DNA of 64,000 bases from Flagellimonas spongiicola. GTDB lineage: Bacteria > Bacteroidota > Bacteroidia > Flavobacteriales > Flavobacteriaceae. Numbering within the stretch: the stretch's first letter is position 1; the number at the start of each line of letters is the position of its first letter. The notes under the pieces were generated by a model. The model saw only the letters and a list, made by a program, of their open reading frames with translations. It was not told the DNA's origin and did not search any database. The stretch covers positions 496,001 to 560,000 of the forward strand of contig NZ_JAMFMA010000002.1 of assembly GCF_023502425.1 (NCBI RefSeq). The letters are read 5' to 3'. This document shows, one piece after another, positions 48,561 through 56,764 of the stretch. The translations under genes and the position numbers were made by a program.

Positions 48561-48599
48561 TATCTATAAATATAGATATATAAATATTATTTAACTTTG
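48561..48599 (+). promoter_or_regulatory. Palindrome TATCTATAAATATAGATA plus -7 box TAACTTTG
   Basis: A perfect 8-bp inverted repeat around AA (48561-48578) lies 13 bp upstream of a consensus -7 box TAACTTTG (48592-48599) for the plus-strand small ORF and racemase. The palindrome covers the -33 region, so it is a candidate operator shared with the divergent DinB gene. Confidence 0.45.
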
Positions 48600-48673
48600 T
48601 CCTATGTTGCGAAAGCAAAGTAGTACATATTTTTATTATAAATCGATATTTACCAATATCTAAATGTGAAATT

Positions 48674-48811
48674 ATGGAAAATTATATCGAATGTACCTGT
48701 GTTGAAGTACCAACCGTTGGTTGGAGACAAAAACAAATCCGAACTCAAATGATAAATTTTCTAACTTCCTTTTCTATTGAAGGAGCGGAGTATTTATCCA
48801 AAACCAAATAA
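48674..48811 (+). CDS. Small unknown protein, 45 aa, upstream of racemase
   Basis: ATG 48674 to TAA 48811 encodes 45 residues (MENYIECTCVEVPTVGW at the start) with two early cysteines in ECTC and a basic middle (RQKQIRTQ). The stop codon is separated by a single base from the racemase ATG at 48813, the spacing of coupled translation. A promoter is present upstream. No family is recognised. Its placement and single-base junction make it more credible than a chance ORF of this size. Confidence 0.55.
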   Translation: MENYIECTCVEVPTVGWRQKQIRTQMINFLTSFSIEGAEYLSKTK

Positions 48812-48812
48812 A

Positions 48813-49505
48813 ATGAAGACAATAGGTTTAATCGGTGGTATGAGTTGGGAATCTTCAAAAATCTACTATCAACATATTAATGAAATGGTGAGAGATCAGT
48901 TGGGCGGATCGCATTCGGCTAAAAGTATCCTTACCTCGGTAGATTTTGAAGAAATAGAGCGCTATTCCTTTTCCAACGATTGGGATAAAATTGGGGATTC
49001 CATGTCCGTACATGCAAAGAAATTGCAGAATGCTGGCGCAGATTTTGTGGTTCTATGCACCAATACCATCCACTTGGTAAGTGATGCCATAACCAACAAT
49101 TTGGACATTCCCTTCCTTCATATTGCTAGGGCCACTGGTGAAGCCATAAAAGGCGAAAAACTAAAAAAGGTAGCCTTATTGGGTACTAAATTTACCATGG
49201 AAAAAGATTTCTATTCAAAAATCCTAGAGCAGGAATATGGACTGGAAATCTTAACACCGGACACACATGATATGGATGTTCTTCAATCGATAATTTACAA
49301 TGAATTGGTGAAGGGAATTTTCACAGATGAAGCCAAACATACCTGTATTTCCATCATCCAAAAATTAAAAAACAAAGGAGCAGAAGGTGCGATTTTGGGT
49401 TGCACGGAATTACCCATTCTAATTCCATCGAACGAAGTTGATATTCCCACTTTTGACACCACTAAAATACATGCACAGAAAGCTGTGGATTTTGCCCTTT
49501 CTTAA
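48813..49505 (+). CDS. Aspartate/glutamate racemase family protein
   Basis: A 230-aa protein of the Asp/Glu/hydantoin racemase superfamily. The start MKTIGLIGGMSWESS, the first catalytic cysteine in VVLCTNTIHLV and the second in AILGCTELPILI are as in broad-substrate amino-acid racemases such as YgeA. It interconverts L- and D-amino acids, supplying D-amino acids for the cell wall or for catabolism. ATG 48813 is preferred over the upstream in-frame start because the IGLIGG strand begins there. It follows the 45-aa gene by 1 bp. Confidence 0.92.
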   Translation: MKTIGLIGGMSWESSKIYYQHINEMVRDQLGGSHSAKSILTSVDFEEIERYSFSNDWDKIGDSMSVHAKKLQNAGADFVVLCTNTIHLVSDAITNNLDIPFLHIARATGEAIKGEKLKKVALLGTKFTMEKDFYSKILEQEYGLEILTPDTHDMDVLQSIIYNELVKGIFTDEAKHTCISIIQKLKNKGAEGAILGCTELPILIPSNEVDIPTFDTTKIHAQKAVDFALS

Positions 49506-49566
49506 AACCAAATGAACGACCTTTGATTGCATTACTTAATCTAGCCCGCACAAATTGTAAAGCCAA

Positions 49567-49920
49567 ATGAAAAAAATATATCATCTCGGTAGTTGTTCAA
49601 CTTGTCAAAGAATTTTAAAAGAATTGGAGCCTTTAGACGGTGTTATCCTACAAGAAATTAAAACCGAGCCCATGTCCGAGCTACAGCTAGATGAAATGGC
49701 GGCCTTGGCCGGTAGTTATGAATCCCTTTTCAGTCGAAGAGCTATGTTATTTAGACAGCGTGGACTCCATGAAAAACAATTGAATGAAGATGACTATAAG
49801 GCGCTAATTCTAGACCATTATACTTTCCTGAAAAGACCAGTGGTTATTGTGGATAACCAAATATTTATTGGCAACTCCAAAAAAGTTGTGGTAGCTGCCA
49901 AAGACGCACTTCATCCATGA
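49567..49920 (+). CDS. ArsC/Spx-family thioredoxin-fold protein
   Basis: A 117-aa arsenate-reductase-like protein with the CxxC motif in GSCSTCQRILKEL, a FSRRAMLFRQ helix and the cis-proline region KRPVVIVDNQIFIG. In this family the second Cys plus an Arg form the ArsC site, but many members are Spx-like or of unknown role; arsenic resistance genes are absent here. Its stop overlaps the EamA start (ATGA), so the two are translationally coupled. Confidence 0.88.
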   Translation: MKKIYHLGSCSTCQRILKELEPLDGVILQEIKTEPMSELQLDEMAALAGSYESLFSRRAMLFRQRGLHEKQLNEDDYKALILDHYTFLKRPVVIVDNQIFIGNSKKVVVAAKDALHP

Positions 49921-50810
49921 GTAAAAGAAATATTGCACTTTTGGCCGCACTAGCAGCCACAACAATATATGGCCTAAACCATACCATTGCAAAAGGGGCC
50001 ATGCCCCACTATGTGGGTCCATATGGTTTTATTATGCTTCGTCTCGGAGGGGCATCGATTCTATTTTGGATCGTCTCCTTTTTAGGTCCTAAAGAAAAAA
50101 TAGCCCGCAAGGATTGGGGACGTATTTTGGCTTGTTCATTGTTGGGAATGGCCATCAACATGTTGGCTTTTTTCAAAGGGTTACAATTGTCCACACCTAT
50201 TAATAGCGCTGTATTGGTTACCATTACTCCTATTATTGTTGTGGTATTATCCGCCCTTTTTATTAAAGAGAAAGTAACCTTAAATAAAGGTTTGGGTATT
50301 TTTTTGGGTTTCATTGGTGCATTAGGTCTCATCCTATTTGGTGCTGAAATAAGACAAGACGCACCTAACATACCTTTAGGGAATATATTGTTTGTTTTAA
50401 ACGCTACCGTATATGGTTCCTACTTGATCTTGGTGAAAAAACTAACGGAAAAGTACCATCCATTAACTTTGATGAAATGGCTGTTTTCCATAGGTTTTGT
50501 GCTGGCTTTCCCGGTAACCTATCCGGAGTTTACCCAGATTGAGTGGACAACTTTACCGAATTGGGTTTATGGTGTTATCGCCTTTGTGGTTATTGGCACA
50601 ACTTTTATGACCTATCTGTTCAATGTTTTTGCACTTACCCAATTAAGAGCGTCTACAGTTGGAGCATTTGTATATGTGCAGCCTTTGATAGGTATCATAT
50701 TCGCTATGTTTTCTGGCAAAGATCATTTGACATTCATAAAAATCGCCGCCACTGTATTCGTATTGTTAGGGGTATACCTAGCGAGCAGAAAACCCAAGGC
50801 TACACCTTAA
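49917..50810 (+). CDS. DMT superfamily transporter (EamA)
   Basis: A 297-aa inner-membrane protein with about ten transmembrane helices in two EamA repeats (ATTIYGLNHTIAKGAMPHYVGPYGF, then FVLNATVYGSYLILVKKLTEKYHP). Members export or import amino acids, nucleotides or other metabolites; substrate unknown. It overlaps the ArsC-like gene by 4 bp and is followed by the membrane protein gene at 50924. Confidence 0.93.
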   Translation: MSKRNIALLAALAATTIYGLNHTIAKGAMPHYVGPYGFIMLRLGGASILFWIVSFLGPKEKIARKDWGRILACSLLGMAINMLAFFKGLQLSTPINSAVLVTITPIIVVVLSALFIKEKVTLNKGLGIFLGFIGALGLILFGAEIRQDAPNIPLGNILFVLNATVYGSYLILVKKLTEKYHPLTLMKWLFSIGFVLAFPVTYPEFTQIEWTTLPNWVYGVIAFVVIGTTFMTYLFNVFALTQLRASTVGAFVYVQPLIGIIFAMFSGKDHLTFIKIAATVFVLLGVYLASRKPKATP

Positions 50811-50925
50811 CAGTTGCCTTCAACTTGGCTACATCTATCAATTCATACATGGCATCTGTCAATTGAACTTCACGAATCAAGAGAAATGCTGCTAGTTTAC
50901 CAGTATCTAAATTACTGTAAACCAT
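50800..50925 (-). CDS. Possible small protein, 41 aa
   Basis: Minus-strand ORF from ATG 50925 to the stop at 50800, starting MVYSNLDTGKLAAFLLIREV. It fills the 113-bp gap between two plus-strand genes, overlapping the EamA 3' end by 11 bp and the next start by 2 bp. Composition is protein-like (balanced charge, hydrophobic clusters), and A/G-rich sequence precedes the ATG. No family is recognised; it may still be chance. Confidence 0.35.
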   Translation of the reverse strand: MVYSNLDTGKLAAFLLIREVQLTDAMYELIDVAKLKATVKV

Positions 50926-51286
50926 GATTCTTTTTTTATCCGGTGTTTTATTGGGCACACTCTTTTTTGCGCTTTTCATTTTGTCATCTAGGCTAATCAA
51001 TGCTGCGAATAAGACAAATCCATTACTGGGAATAGGAGCAATATACCTTATCTTCCATTTTGCAAGTGAGAAGTTGGTTACCTTACTACCCGAAAGTTGG
51101 ATTGCTAAAGAAATTCATAACATCATGTTATCCGAAGGAAGTCTGGCTGTGATCTTACATTTAGATCAACCTCTATTATCAATATATGATATAGCCATTT
51201 TAACCATGCGTCTATGCATTTTAGGCTATTTTATTTACATTTTCACCCTTAAAAAAAGAAGGGGATCAAATCAAAAGTCATTATGA
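50924..51286 (+). CDS. Small integral membrane protein, unknown
   Basis: A 120-aa protein with three predicted transmembrane helices (about 2-22, 35-52 and 80-103), the first starting right at the N-terminus. No motif identifies a family. Its 3' end overlaps the convergent thioesterase gene by 6 bp. It lies 113 bp from EamA and is probably part of the same transcript. Confidence 0.75.
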   Translation: MILFLSGVLLGTLFFALFILSSRLINAANKTNPLLGIGAIYLIFHFASEKLVTLLPESWIAKEIHNIMLSEGSLAVILHLDQPLLSIYDIAILTMRLCILGYFIYIFTLKKRRGSNQKSL

Positions 51287-51757
51287 TAAGTCTACAGGGA
51301 CTTTGGCATACCTGCGCGTGTCTTCCTTAGTCAGCACTCTAAATGTAGGTGCTTTTTCTTGCTTATCAAATACGCCCAATATTTCGGAAGGTAGTGTAAT
51401 TAGCTTTCTTGATTTCATGTCAATCCACGAAAACATCATCTCACAATGCGCCAAGTGTTTTCCTTTGTAATCATAAAAATTATGGTTGAATTCAAAGAAT
51501 TTACCGTCTGCACTCATCCCCGTAAATTCCAAAGAAACTTGTATTGGCTTTCCTGGAAATACTTCTTTAAAATAGTAGATGTGCTCATAGAAAACAACCG
51601 GACCAATACCAAGTTGTTCAAACTCCTTATGTGCAAAACCCAGTTGCGTTAAGAATGACATACGGGTATGACTCATAAAATTGATATAGGCTGAGTTTGC
51701 CAAGTGCCTATTGGCATCCAGGTCGCTCCAACGAACTTCAAATTCTTTTAAAAACAT
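51281..51757 (-). CDS. Acyl-CoA thioesterase, 4HBT hot-dog fold
   Basis: A 158-aa thioesterase of the 4-hydroxybenzoyl-CoA family: VRWSDLDANRHLANSAYINFM contains the family D-x-N-x-H-x-N catalytic signature, followed by VVFYEHIYYFKEVFPGKP and the CEMMFSWIDM strand. It hydrolyses acyl-CoA or acyl-ACP thioesters; the substrate is unknown. It is divergent from the nitronate monooxygenase gene, with a palindrome in the gap. Confidence 0.92.
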   Translation of the reverse strand: MFLKEFEVRWSDLDANRHLANSAYINFMSHTRMSFLTQLGFAHKEFEQLGIGPVVFYEHIYYFKEVFPGKPIQVSLEFTGMSADGKFFEFNHNFYDYKGKHLAHCEMMFSWIDMKSRKLITLPSEILGVFDKQEKAPTFRVLTKEDTRRYAKVPVDLS

Positions 51758-51763
51758 AAATAG

Positions 51764-51785
51764 TATATTTGTTATGCATGCATAA
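51764..51785 (+). promoter_or_regulatory. -7 box TATATTTG adjoining palindrome TTATGCATGCATAA
   Basis: Consensus -7 box (51764-51771) directly followed by a perfect 14-bp palindrome (51772-51785) in the gap between the thioesterase and nitronate monooxygenase starts. The palindrome covers the probable transcription start, so it may be an operator. Confidence 0.4.
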
Positions 51786-51868
51786 TAATTGTAAAATTAC
51801 CATACTTTTGGGAAAAGCCTAAACCCATTGGCTTAATTAACCTTAATTTAGAACATCAATATCTCACC

Positions 51869-52846
51869 ATGACAACTAAAGCTGATTTTATTCAAGACCT
51901 AAGTCTTCCTGCCATTGCGGCTCCCATGTTTCTTATTTCTGGTCCAAAGCTGGTAATTGAATGTTGTAAAAATGGAATTATTGGCACTTTCCCTGCACTC
52001 AATCAGCGTACAAGTGAAGGATTTGAGGAATGGCTGATCCAGATTAAATCTGAGTTAGCCGAGTTTGAAAAGGAAACAGGTAAAAAGGCGGCTCCCTTTG
52101 GAGTCAACCTTATTGTTCATCCTACCAATCCAAGGTTGGAAGCAGATGTGAAACTCTGTATGAAGCATAAAGTCCCATTAGTCATTACTTCTCTTGGGGC
52201 GGTAAGTATGGTGGTAGATGCCATACATAGTTACGGGGGATTGGTATTTCATGACATCATTAAAAAAAGACATGCAGAGAAAGCTGCTGAGGCAGGAGTT
52301 GATGGACTTATCTTGGTCTCTGCCGGTGCAGGTGGCCATGGTGGAACGCTGAATCCTATGAGTTTGGTCGCTGAAGTCAAAAAAATATTCGACAAGACCA
52401 TTATTCTATCCGGTTGTATCAGCACTGGAAGGGATGTTGCCACAGCACTTCAAATGGGTGCAGACCTTGCTTATATGGGTACCCGATTTATTAATGCTGA
52501 AGAGAGTAAAGCTCCTGATGAATACAAACAAATGATCATCGATGCAGGTGCCAATGATGTTGTTTATACCGCAGCCATTTCTGGGGTACATGCCAATTTC
52601 CTAGCCGCTAGTCTTAAAGCTGCCGGCTTGACCGAAGAAGACCTTAAAAAAGACCATAAAATAGACTTCGGAAAAGAATTGGATACCGAGGCAAAAGCAT
52701 GGAAAACCATTTGGTCTGCAGGGCAAGGCGTGACTTCTATCGATAGTACGTTAAGTGTAAAAGAGTTGGTTTCAGAGTTGAAAACTGAATTCAAGGCGGC
52801 CATCGAAAGTCAAACTAAACTTCTAGAGTTGTACCCCAAGGACTAG
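51869..52846 (+). CDS. Nitronate monooxygenase family protein
   Basis: A 325-aa FMN-dependent TIM-barrel enzyme of the NPD/nitronate monooxygenase family. The N-terminal AIAAPMFLISGPKLVIECC, the catalytic VSAGAGGHGGTLNP loop and the phosphate-binding SGCISTGRDVATALQMGADLAYMGTRFI are as expected. These enzymes detoxify nitronates such as propionate 3-nitronate; related proteins are enoyl-ACP reductases (FabK). The context (thioesterase divergent) does not decide between the two. Confidence 0.93.
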   Translation: MTTKADFIQDLSLPAIAAPMFLISGPKLVIECCKNGIIGTFPALNQRTSEGFEEWLIQIKSELAEFEKETGKKAAPFGVNLIVHPTNPRLEADVKLCMKHKVPLVITSLGAVSMVVDAIHSYGGLVFHDIIKKRHAEKAAEAGVDGLILVSAGAGGHGGTLNPMSLVAEVKKIFDKTIILSGCISTGRDVATALQMGADLAYMGTRFINAEESKAPDEYKQMIIDAGANDVVYTAAISGVHANFLAASLKAAGLTEEDLKKDHKIDFGKELDTEAKAWKTIWSAGQGVTSIDSTLSVKELVSELKTEFKAAIESQTKLLELYPKD

Positions 52847-52903
52847 TAAAATTCCTGCTATTCTTTGTAATTTGGATGGTAATAACCATCTAGAACCATC
52901 ATC

Positions 52904-53905
52904 ATGTATATCAAACGAAACCTAAGCTGGTCGCTAATCCTAAGATTCGCATGGCGCAGATTGATATTCTTTACATTATACGCCTCTGTAATATTTTACT
53001 TATACCACATATGGGGTTGGACCCATATCGATATTCCCTTCGAACCCATTTCCGTTGTAGGTATCGCAGTGGCTTTTTATATCGGGTTTAAGAACAGTGA
53101 AAGCTATGACCGTTTTTGGGAAGCTCGTAAAATTTGGGGTGGAATAGTGAACAACTCACGGACATGGGCGAACAATGTCCTCAGTTTTGTAAAAGATGAT
53201 CGTGAAGCACAAGTTTTGCTGATTTACCGCCATATTGCCTGGATTAATGCACTACGCATTCAACTTAGACAACCTAACAGCTTTTCAATAAAAGGGAACC
53301 GTTCTGTGGAACGACTTTTTGACCGGCATGGAGAACGAAATCCAGTTTGCAGTGGAATGGATCACTTATTGGGACCAGAAGAAGTAGATTCCCTGGAAAA
53401 TCGGAAAAATGTCGCCACACACCTCGTCAAAAAACAAGGGAAACATCTAAAACGATTGATTGAACAGGGAAAAATCACGGAATTTGATAAAATGGTATTA
53501 CATGGCAATCTAGAGGAAATGTATACGCTGCAGGGGAAATGTGAACGTATAAAAAACACTCCTTTTCCTAGACAATATGCCTATTTCAGTACGGTTTTTA
53601 CTTGGATATTTCTACTGTTGCTCCCTTTTGGTCTGCTCAATGTTTTTGAAACCCAATTAAAGGAACTCAATGTGGGAAATAACTGGTGGTATATTGTTTT
53701 AATGATTTTCTTTTCCATACTTATATCTTGGATTTTTTCTACCATGGAAAGCGTAGGCAGCAATAGTGAAGATCCTTTTGAAGGACGGATTAATGATGTT
53801 CCCATGACCGCATTGTGCAGAACCATTGAGATTGATTTAAGGGATATGTTGGATGAGGATAATCTTCCACCCAAAGTCAAACCTGTTCATAATATATTGT
53901 ATTAA
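52904..53905 (+). CDS. Bestrophin-family anion channel protein
   Basis: A 333-aa membrane protein of the bestrophin/UPF0187 family. The diagnostic region AVAFYIGFKNSESYDRFWEARKIWGG is present near residues 55-80, and helices at about 25-45, 50-65, 230-248 and 265-285 form the pore. Bacterial homologues are pentameric anion or cation channels. The stop overlaps the next start by one base (TAATG), so it is coupled to the YheT gene. Confidence 0.94.
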   Translation: MYIKRNLSWSLILRFAWRRLIFFTLYASVIFYLYHIWGWTHIDIPFEPISVVGIAVAFYIGFKNSESYDRFWEARKIWGGIVNNSRTWANNVLSFVKDDREAQVLLIYRHIAWINALRIQLRQPNSFSIKGNRSVERLFDRHGERNPVCSGMDHLLGPEEVDSLENRKNVATHLVKKQGKHLKRLIEQGKITEFDKMVLHGNLEEMYTLQGKCERIKNTPFPRQYAYFSTVFTWIFLLLLPFGLLNVFETQLKELNVGNNWWYIVLMIFFSILISWIFSTMESVGSNSEDPFEGRINDVPMTALCRTIEIDLRDMLDEDNLPPKVKPVHNILY

Positions 53906-54876
53906 TGCCCTTACTGACTTCAACCTACCGGCCACCACGGTTTTTTAAAAATGGACATTTGGCCACTATTTATTGTGGCCTGTTTCGAAAGGTCAAGGAT
54001 TTTAAGCAAGATCGGGAGCGCCTTACGCTCACCGACGGGGATTTTTTGGATTTGGACTGGAGTTTCACCGATAATTCGACTTCAAAACTGGTTGTTTTAC
54101 TACATGGATTGGAAGGTGATGGACAGCGACCTTATATTACTGGAAGTGCAAAGCTATTGAACCAAAAAGGGTTTGATGCTTGTGCTGTGAATTACAGAGG
54201 ATGCAGCGGCGAACCCAATACCAAGTTCCGCTCTTATCACAGTGGGGCTACCGAGGATTTAACCGAAGTGTTGGCCCATATCATTAAATCCAAATCCTAC
54301 CAGGAAATCTATTTGAAAGGTTTTAGTCTTGGTGGGAATTTAGTATTGAAGTATTTGGGCGAAGGCAATAAGATTCCAAAAGAAATAAAAGCTGCGGCAG
54401 CTATTTCCGTGCCATGCAGCTTGTACGATTCCTGTAATCAACTCCTTTCCTTCAACAATATACTCTACGCCAAACGCTTCAAAAAACACCTCTTGGCCAA
54501 ATTAAGGCAGAAACAACAGATGTTCCCGGCCCTTGTTTCCGATGCTGACTATAAATCCATCAAAACACTTAAAGATTTTGATGATGTTTATACCAGCCGT
54601 GCGCATAATTTCAAAGATGCTTTAGATTATTATACGCAATGTAGTTGTCTTCAGTTTTTAGAGGACATTAAACTGCCTGTTTTGCTCATCAATGCTCAAG
54701 ATGATTCCTTTCTAGGTTCAGATTGTTACCCCGTGGAACTGGCCAGGAATAGTACTTTCATTCATTTGGAAACACCAAAATATGGAGGACATGTTGGATT
54801 TTGGGGCAAAAACAATATCACATACACAGAACAGAGAGCATTTGAGTTTTTTGATGAGTTGGGTACGACAGTGTAG
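53905..54876 (+). CDS. YheT-family alpha/beta hydrolase
   Basis: A 323-aa hydrolase of the AB-hydrolase-4/YheT family. The oxyanion motif LLHGLEGDGQRPYI, the nucleophile elbow KGFSLGGNLVLKY, the INAQDDSFLG acid and the KYGGHVGFWG histidine are all visible, giving a full Ser-Asp-His triad. It acts on unknown esters or lipids. It is translationally coupled to the bestrophin gene (TAATG). Confidence 0.92.
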   Translation: MPLLTSTYRPPRFFKNGHLATIYCGLFRKVKDFKQDRERLTLTDGDFLDLDWSFTDNSTSKLVVLLHGLEGDGQRPYITGSAKLLNQKGFDACAVNYRGCSGEPNTKFRSYHSGATEDLTEVLAHIIKSKSYQEIYLKGFSLGGNLVLKYLGEGNKIPKEIKAAAAISVPCSLYDSCNQLLSFNNILYAKRFKKHLLAKLRQKQQMFPALVSDADYKSIKTLKDFDDVYTSRAHNFKDALDYYTQCSCLQFLEDIKLPVLLINAQDDSFLGSDCYPVELARNSTFIHLETPKYGGHVGFWGKNNITYTEQRAFEFFDELGTTV

Positions 54877-54975
54877 TATTTGTTAGGTGTATCAAAATAT
54901 TGGGTTTAAAAGTTCAATGCTATTTAGTTATCTTAGTAGCTACAAAATCTACTAACTACAACACCAATTACAGAA

Positions 54976-55455
54976 ATGAAAAAAATAGTATTGTTCTTAG
55001 CGTTAGCGGCATTTGTTGCAAGCTGTGGCGGTAAAAAAGAAGAAAAGAAAGATGGTTTTGAAGTAAGCCGAACGAAAGCCGAAGACAAAAAGGAAAATGC
55101 CAACGAAGGGGTTCCCGTGGATTTGAACAATAAAGGTGTTGGTCCAATAAAAGAGGTGACTTTTGGAGATGAAGTTGATGCTGAAATGGCTGCACGCGGA
55201 GAAGCGCAATTCAATGCCATTTGTGTGGCCTGCCACATGGTAGACCAAAGAATGATTGGTCCTGCAATGGCGGGTGTTTACGAACGTCGTAGTCCAGAAT
55301 GGGTCATGAACATGATTCTTAATCCAGATGGAATGTTGCGTGAAGACCCTATTGCCAAGGCATTGCTTAAAGAATACAACAACGCAATTATGTTAAATCA
55401 GAATTTGTCTGAAGACGAAGCTCGTGATTTGGCAGAATACCTGCGTACACTTTAG
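54976..55455 (+). CDS. Cytochrome c-type lipoprotein
   Basis: A 159-aa lipoprotein (lipobox VASC, Cys17) with a Lys/Glu-rich linker (about 20-50) and a small c-type cytochrome domain at the C-terminus: CVACH at 83-87 binds heme and Met139 (IMLNQN) is the likely sixth ligand. It is likely an electron carrier tethered to the periplasmic membrane face. It stands alone, 98 bp after YheT and 98 bp before the duplicated-domain protein gene. Confidence 0.92.
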   Translation: MKKIVLFLALAAFVASCGGKKEEKKDGFEVSRTKAEDKKENANEGVPVDLNNKGVGPIKEVTFGDEVDAEMAARGEAQFNAICVACHMVDQRMIGPAMAGVYERRSPEWVMNMILNPDGMLREDPIAKALLKEYNNAIMLNQNLSEDEARDLAEYLRTL

Positions 55456-55553
55456 GGGCATAGTACTTTAATTCAATCTTTTACATTTTTTCAGGCCGAA
55501 AATCCTAGGATTCCATTTTGATGGGTAACTTTAGGAAATAGAATTCCTTACCC

Positions 55554-56270
55554 ATGAAAAAAATAGTGTTATCCACAATTGCATTTTTACTATTATCCTA
55601 TGTCGCAATTGGTCAAAATTTGGTCGGTGCTTGGGAGAACTTTTCCGTAGATGAGAACGGACGTCAGGTTCGAAATGTGGTCATTTTTTCCGATGGACAC
55701 CAAGTAGCTACTTGGTTTGATGCGACTACCGGAGCGTTTATCAAAACCAATGGTGGTGGATGGCAATTGGAAGGTACTACCATTACGGAATTAGTTGAGT
55801 TTGATTCTGACAAACCTGAGCGAGTTGGTTCCACGGTTACCTTTGAAATAGAATTGGATGACAAAATGCTAACAGCCAAAGGCTATGACATGGTGTGGAA
55901 ACGCATAGATGATGGCGCTCCGGGAGCCCTCTCAGGGGCATGGTTAATGTCTGGAAGAAAACGCAATGGGGAACTACAACAACGGGATACCAACAGACCC
56001 AGAAAAACGATGAAAATCTTATCAGGAACACGATTTCAGTGGATTGCCTACAACACAGAGACCAAAGAGTTTATGGCTACAGGAGGAGGGAACTACACCA
56101 CTATTGATGGAAAATACACGGAGAATATTGAGTTTTTCTCCAGGGACAATTCACGCGTAGGGGCCGGTCTGGAATTCGATTTTGAATTGAAGGAAGGGAA
56201 TTGGCATCATTCTGGTTTCAGCAGTAAAGGTGATCCGCTTTATGAGATTTGGAGTCTACGCACGCAATAA
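55554..56270 (+). CDS. Exported protein with duplicated beta domain, unknown
   Basis: A 238-aa protein with a signal peptide (to about residue 20, YVAIGQ). Two homologous halves are visible: LVGAWENFSVDENGRQ near 24 and LSGAWLMSGRKRNGELQ near 127, each followed by a strand (VVIFSDGHQVATWFD / MKILSGTRFQWIAYN) and by GGGWQLEGTTITELVEF / GGGNYTTIDGKYTENIEF. Each domain has a lipocalin-like or DUF4488-like strand pattern, but the family is not certain. It precedes the frameshifted gene by 9 bp. Confidence 0.82.
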   Translation: MKKIVLSTIAFLLLSYVAIGQNLVGAWENFSVDENGRQVRNVVIFSDGHQVATWFDATTGAFIKTNGGGWQLEGTTITELVEFDSDKPERVGSTVTFEIELDDKMLTAKGYDMVWKRIDDGAPGALSGAWLMSGRKRNGELQQRDTNRPRKTMKILSGTRFQWIAYNTETKEFMATGGGNYTTIDGKYTENIEFFSRDNSRVGAGLEFDFELKEGNWHHSGFSSKGDPLYEIWSLRTQ

Positions 56271-56279
56271 ACCATTGTT

Positions 56280-56748
56280 TTGAAAATCCAATTCAAAAAG
56301 CATAAAAACAAACCAAGTACCTTATCATGTACCCGTGATGACGGCAGTGTGACTTGGACTAAAATCCATCCAGGATTTGAAGTACATGACATTGCACACT
56401 TTGCAATTGAAACTACATTGGGTTTTGAATCTGCCTTTTTCGGACTGCTTAAAAGTGGACATGACATTGGCGACTTCGAAATTCCTCGTGAAAAACGACC
56501 CGATGCACTTCTACCTAAAAATCTTCCATTGGAGTCATTGCAAACCGAACTTATTGACCGAGCAATTACAGACTTCAAGACATGAGGAATACATTGATAC
56601 CTTGAGAGCTATTCTTGAAGAGCATCATCTTGAATACCCAAAAGACCTGACACCTCAAGCACTCTCAAAAATTAGAAAAGAATTCAATACATTACACTCC
56701 CAATGGGAAGAAATAAATCCAGATGGCGAATTACAACTCTGGTTCTAA
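56280..56748 (+). pseudogene. Frameshifted conserved hypothetical gene (about 155 aa if joined)
   Basis: From TTG 56280 the frame encodes 101 aa (MKIQFKKHKNKPSTLSC..., REKRPDALLPKNLPLE) and stops at TGA 56583. Coding then continues without an ATG in the next frame from about 56578 to the stop at 56748 (HEEYIDTLRAILEEHHLEYP ... EINPDGELQLWF). The two halves look like one soluble protein broken by a +1 shift near 56575-56585. The segment lies between co-oriented genes, 9 bp after one and 16 bp before the next. Whether this is a real inactivation, an assembly error or programmed shifting cannot be decided from one sequence. Confidence 0.6.
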
Positions 56749-56764
56749 TCAATAATCAATCAAA

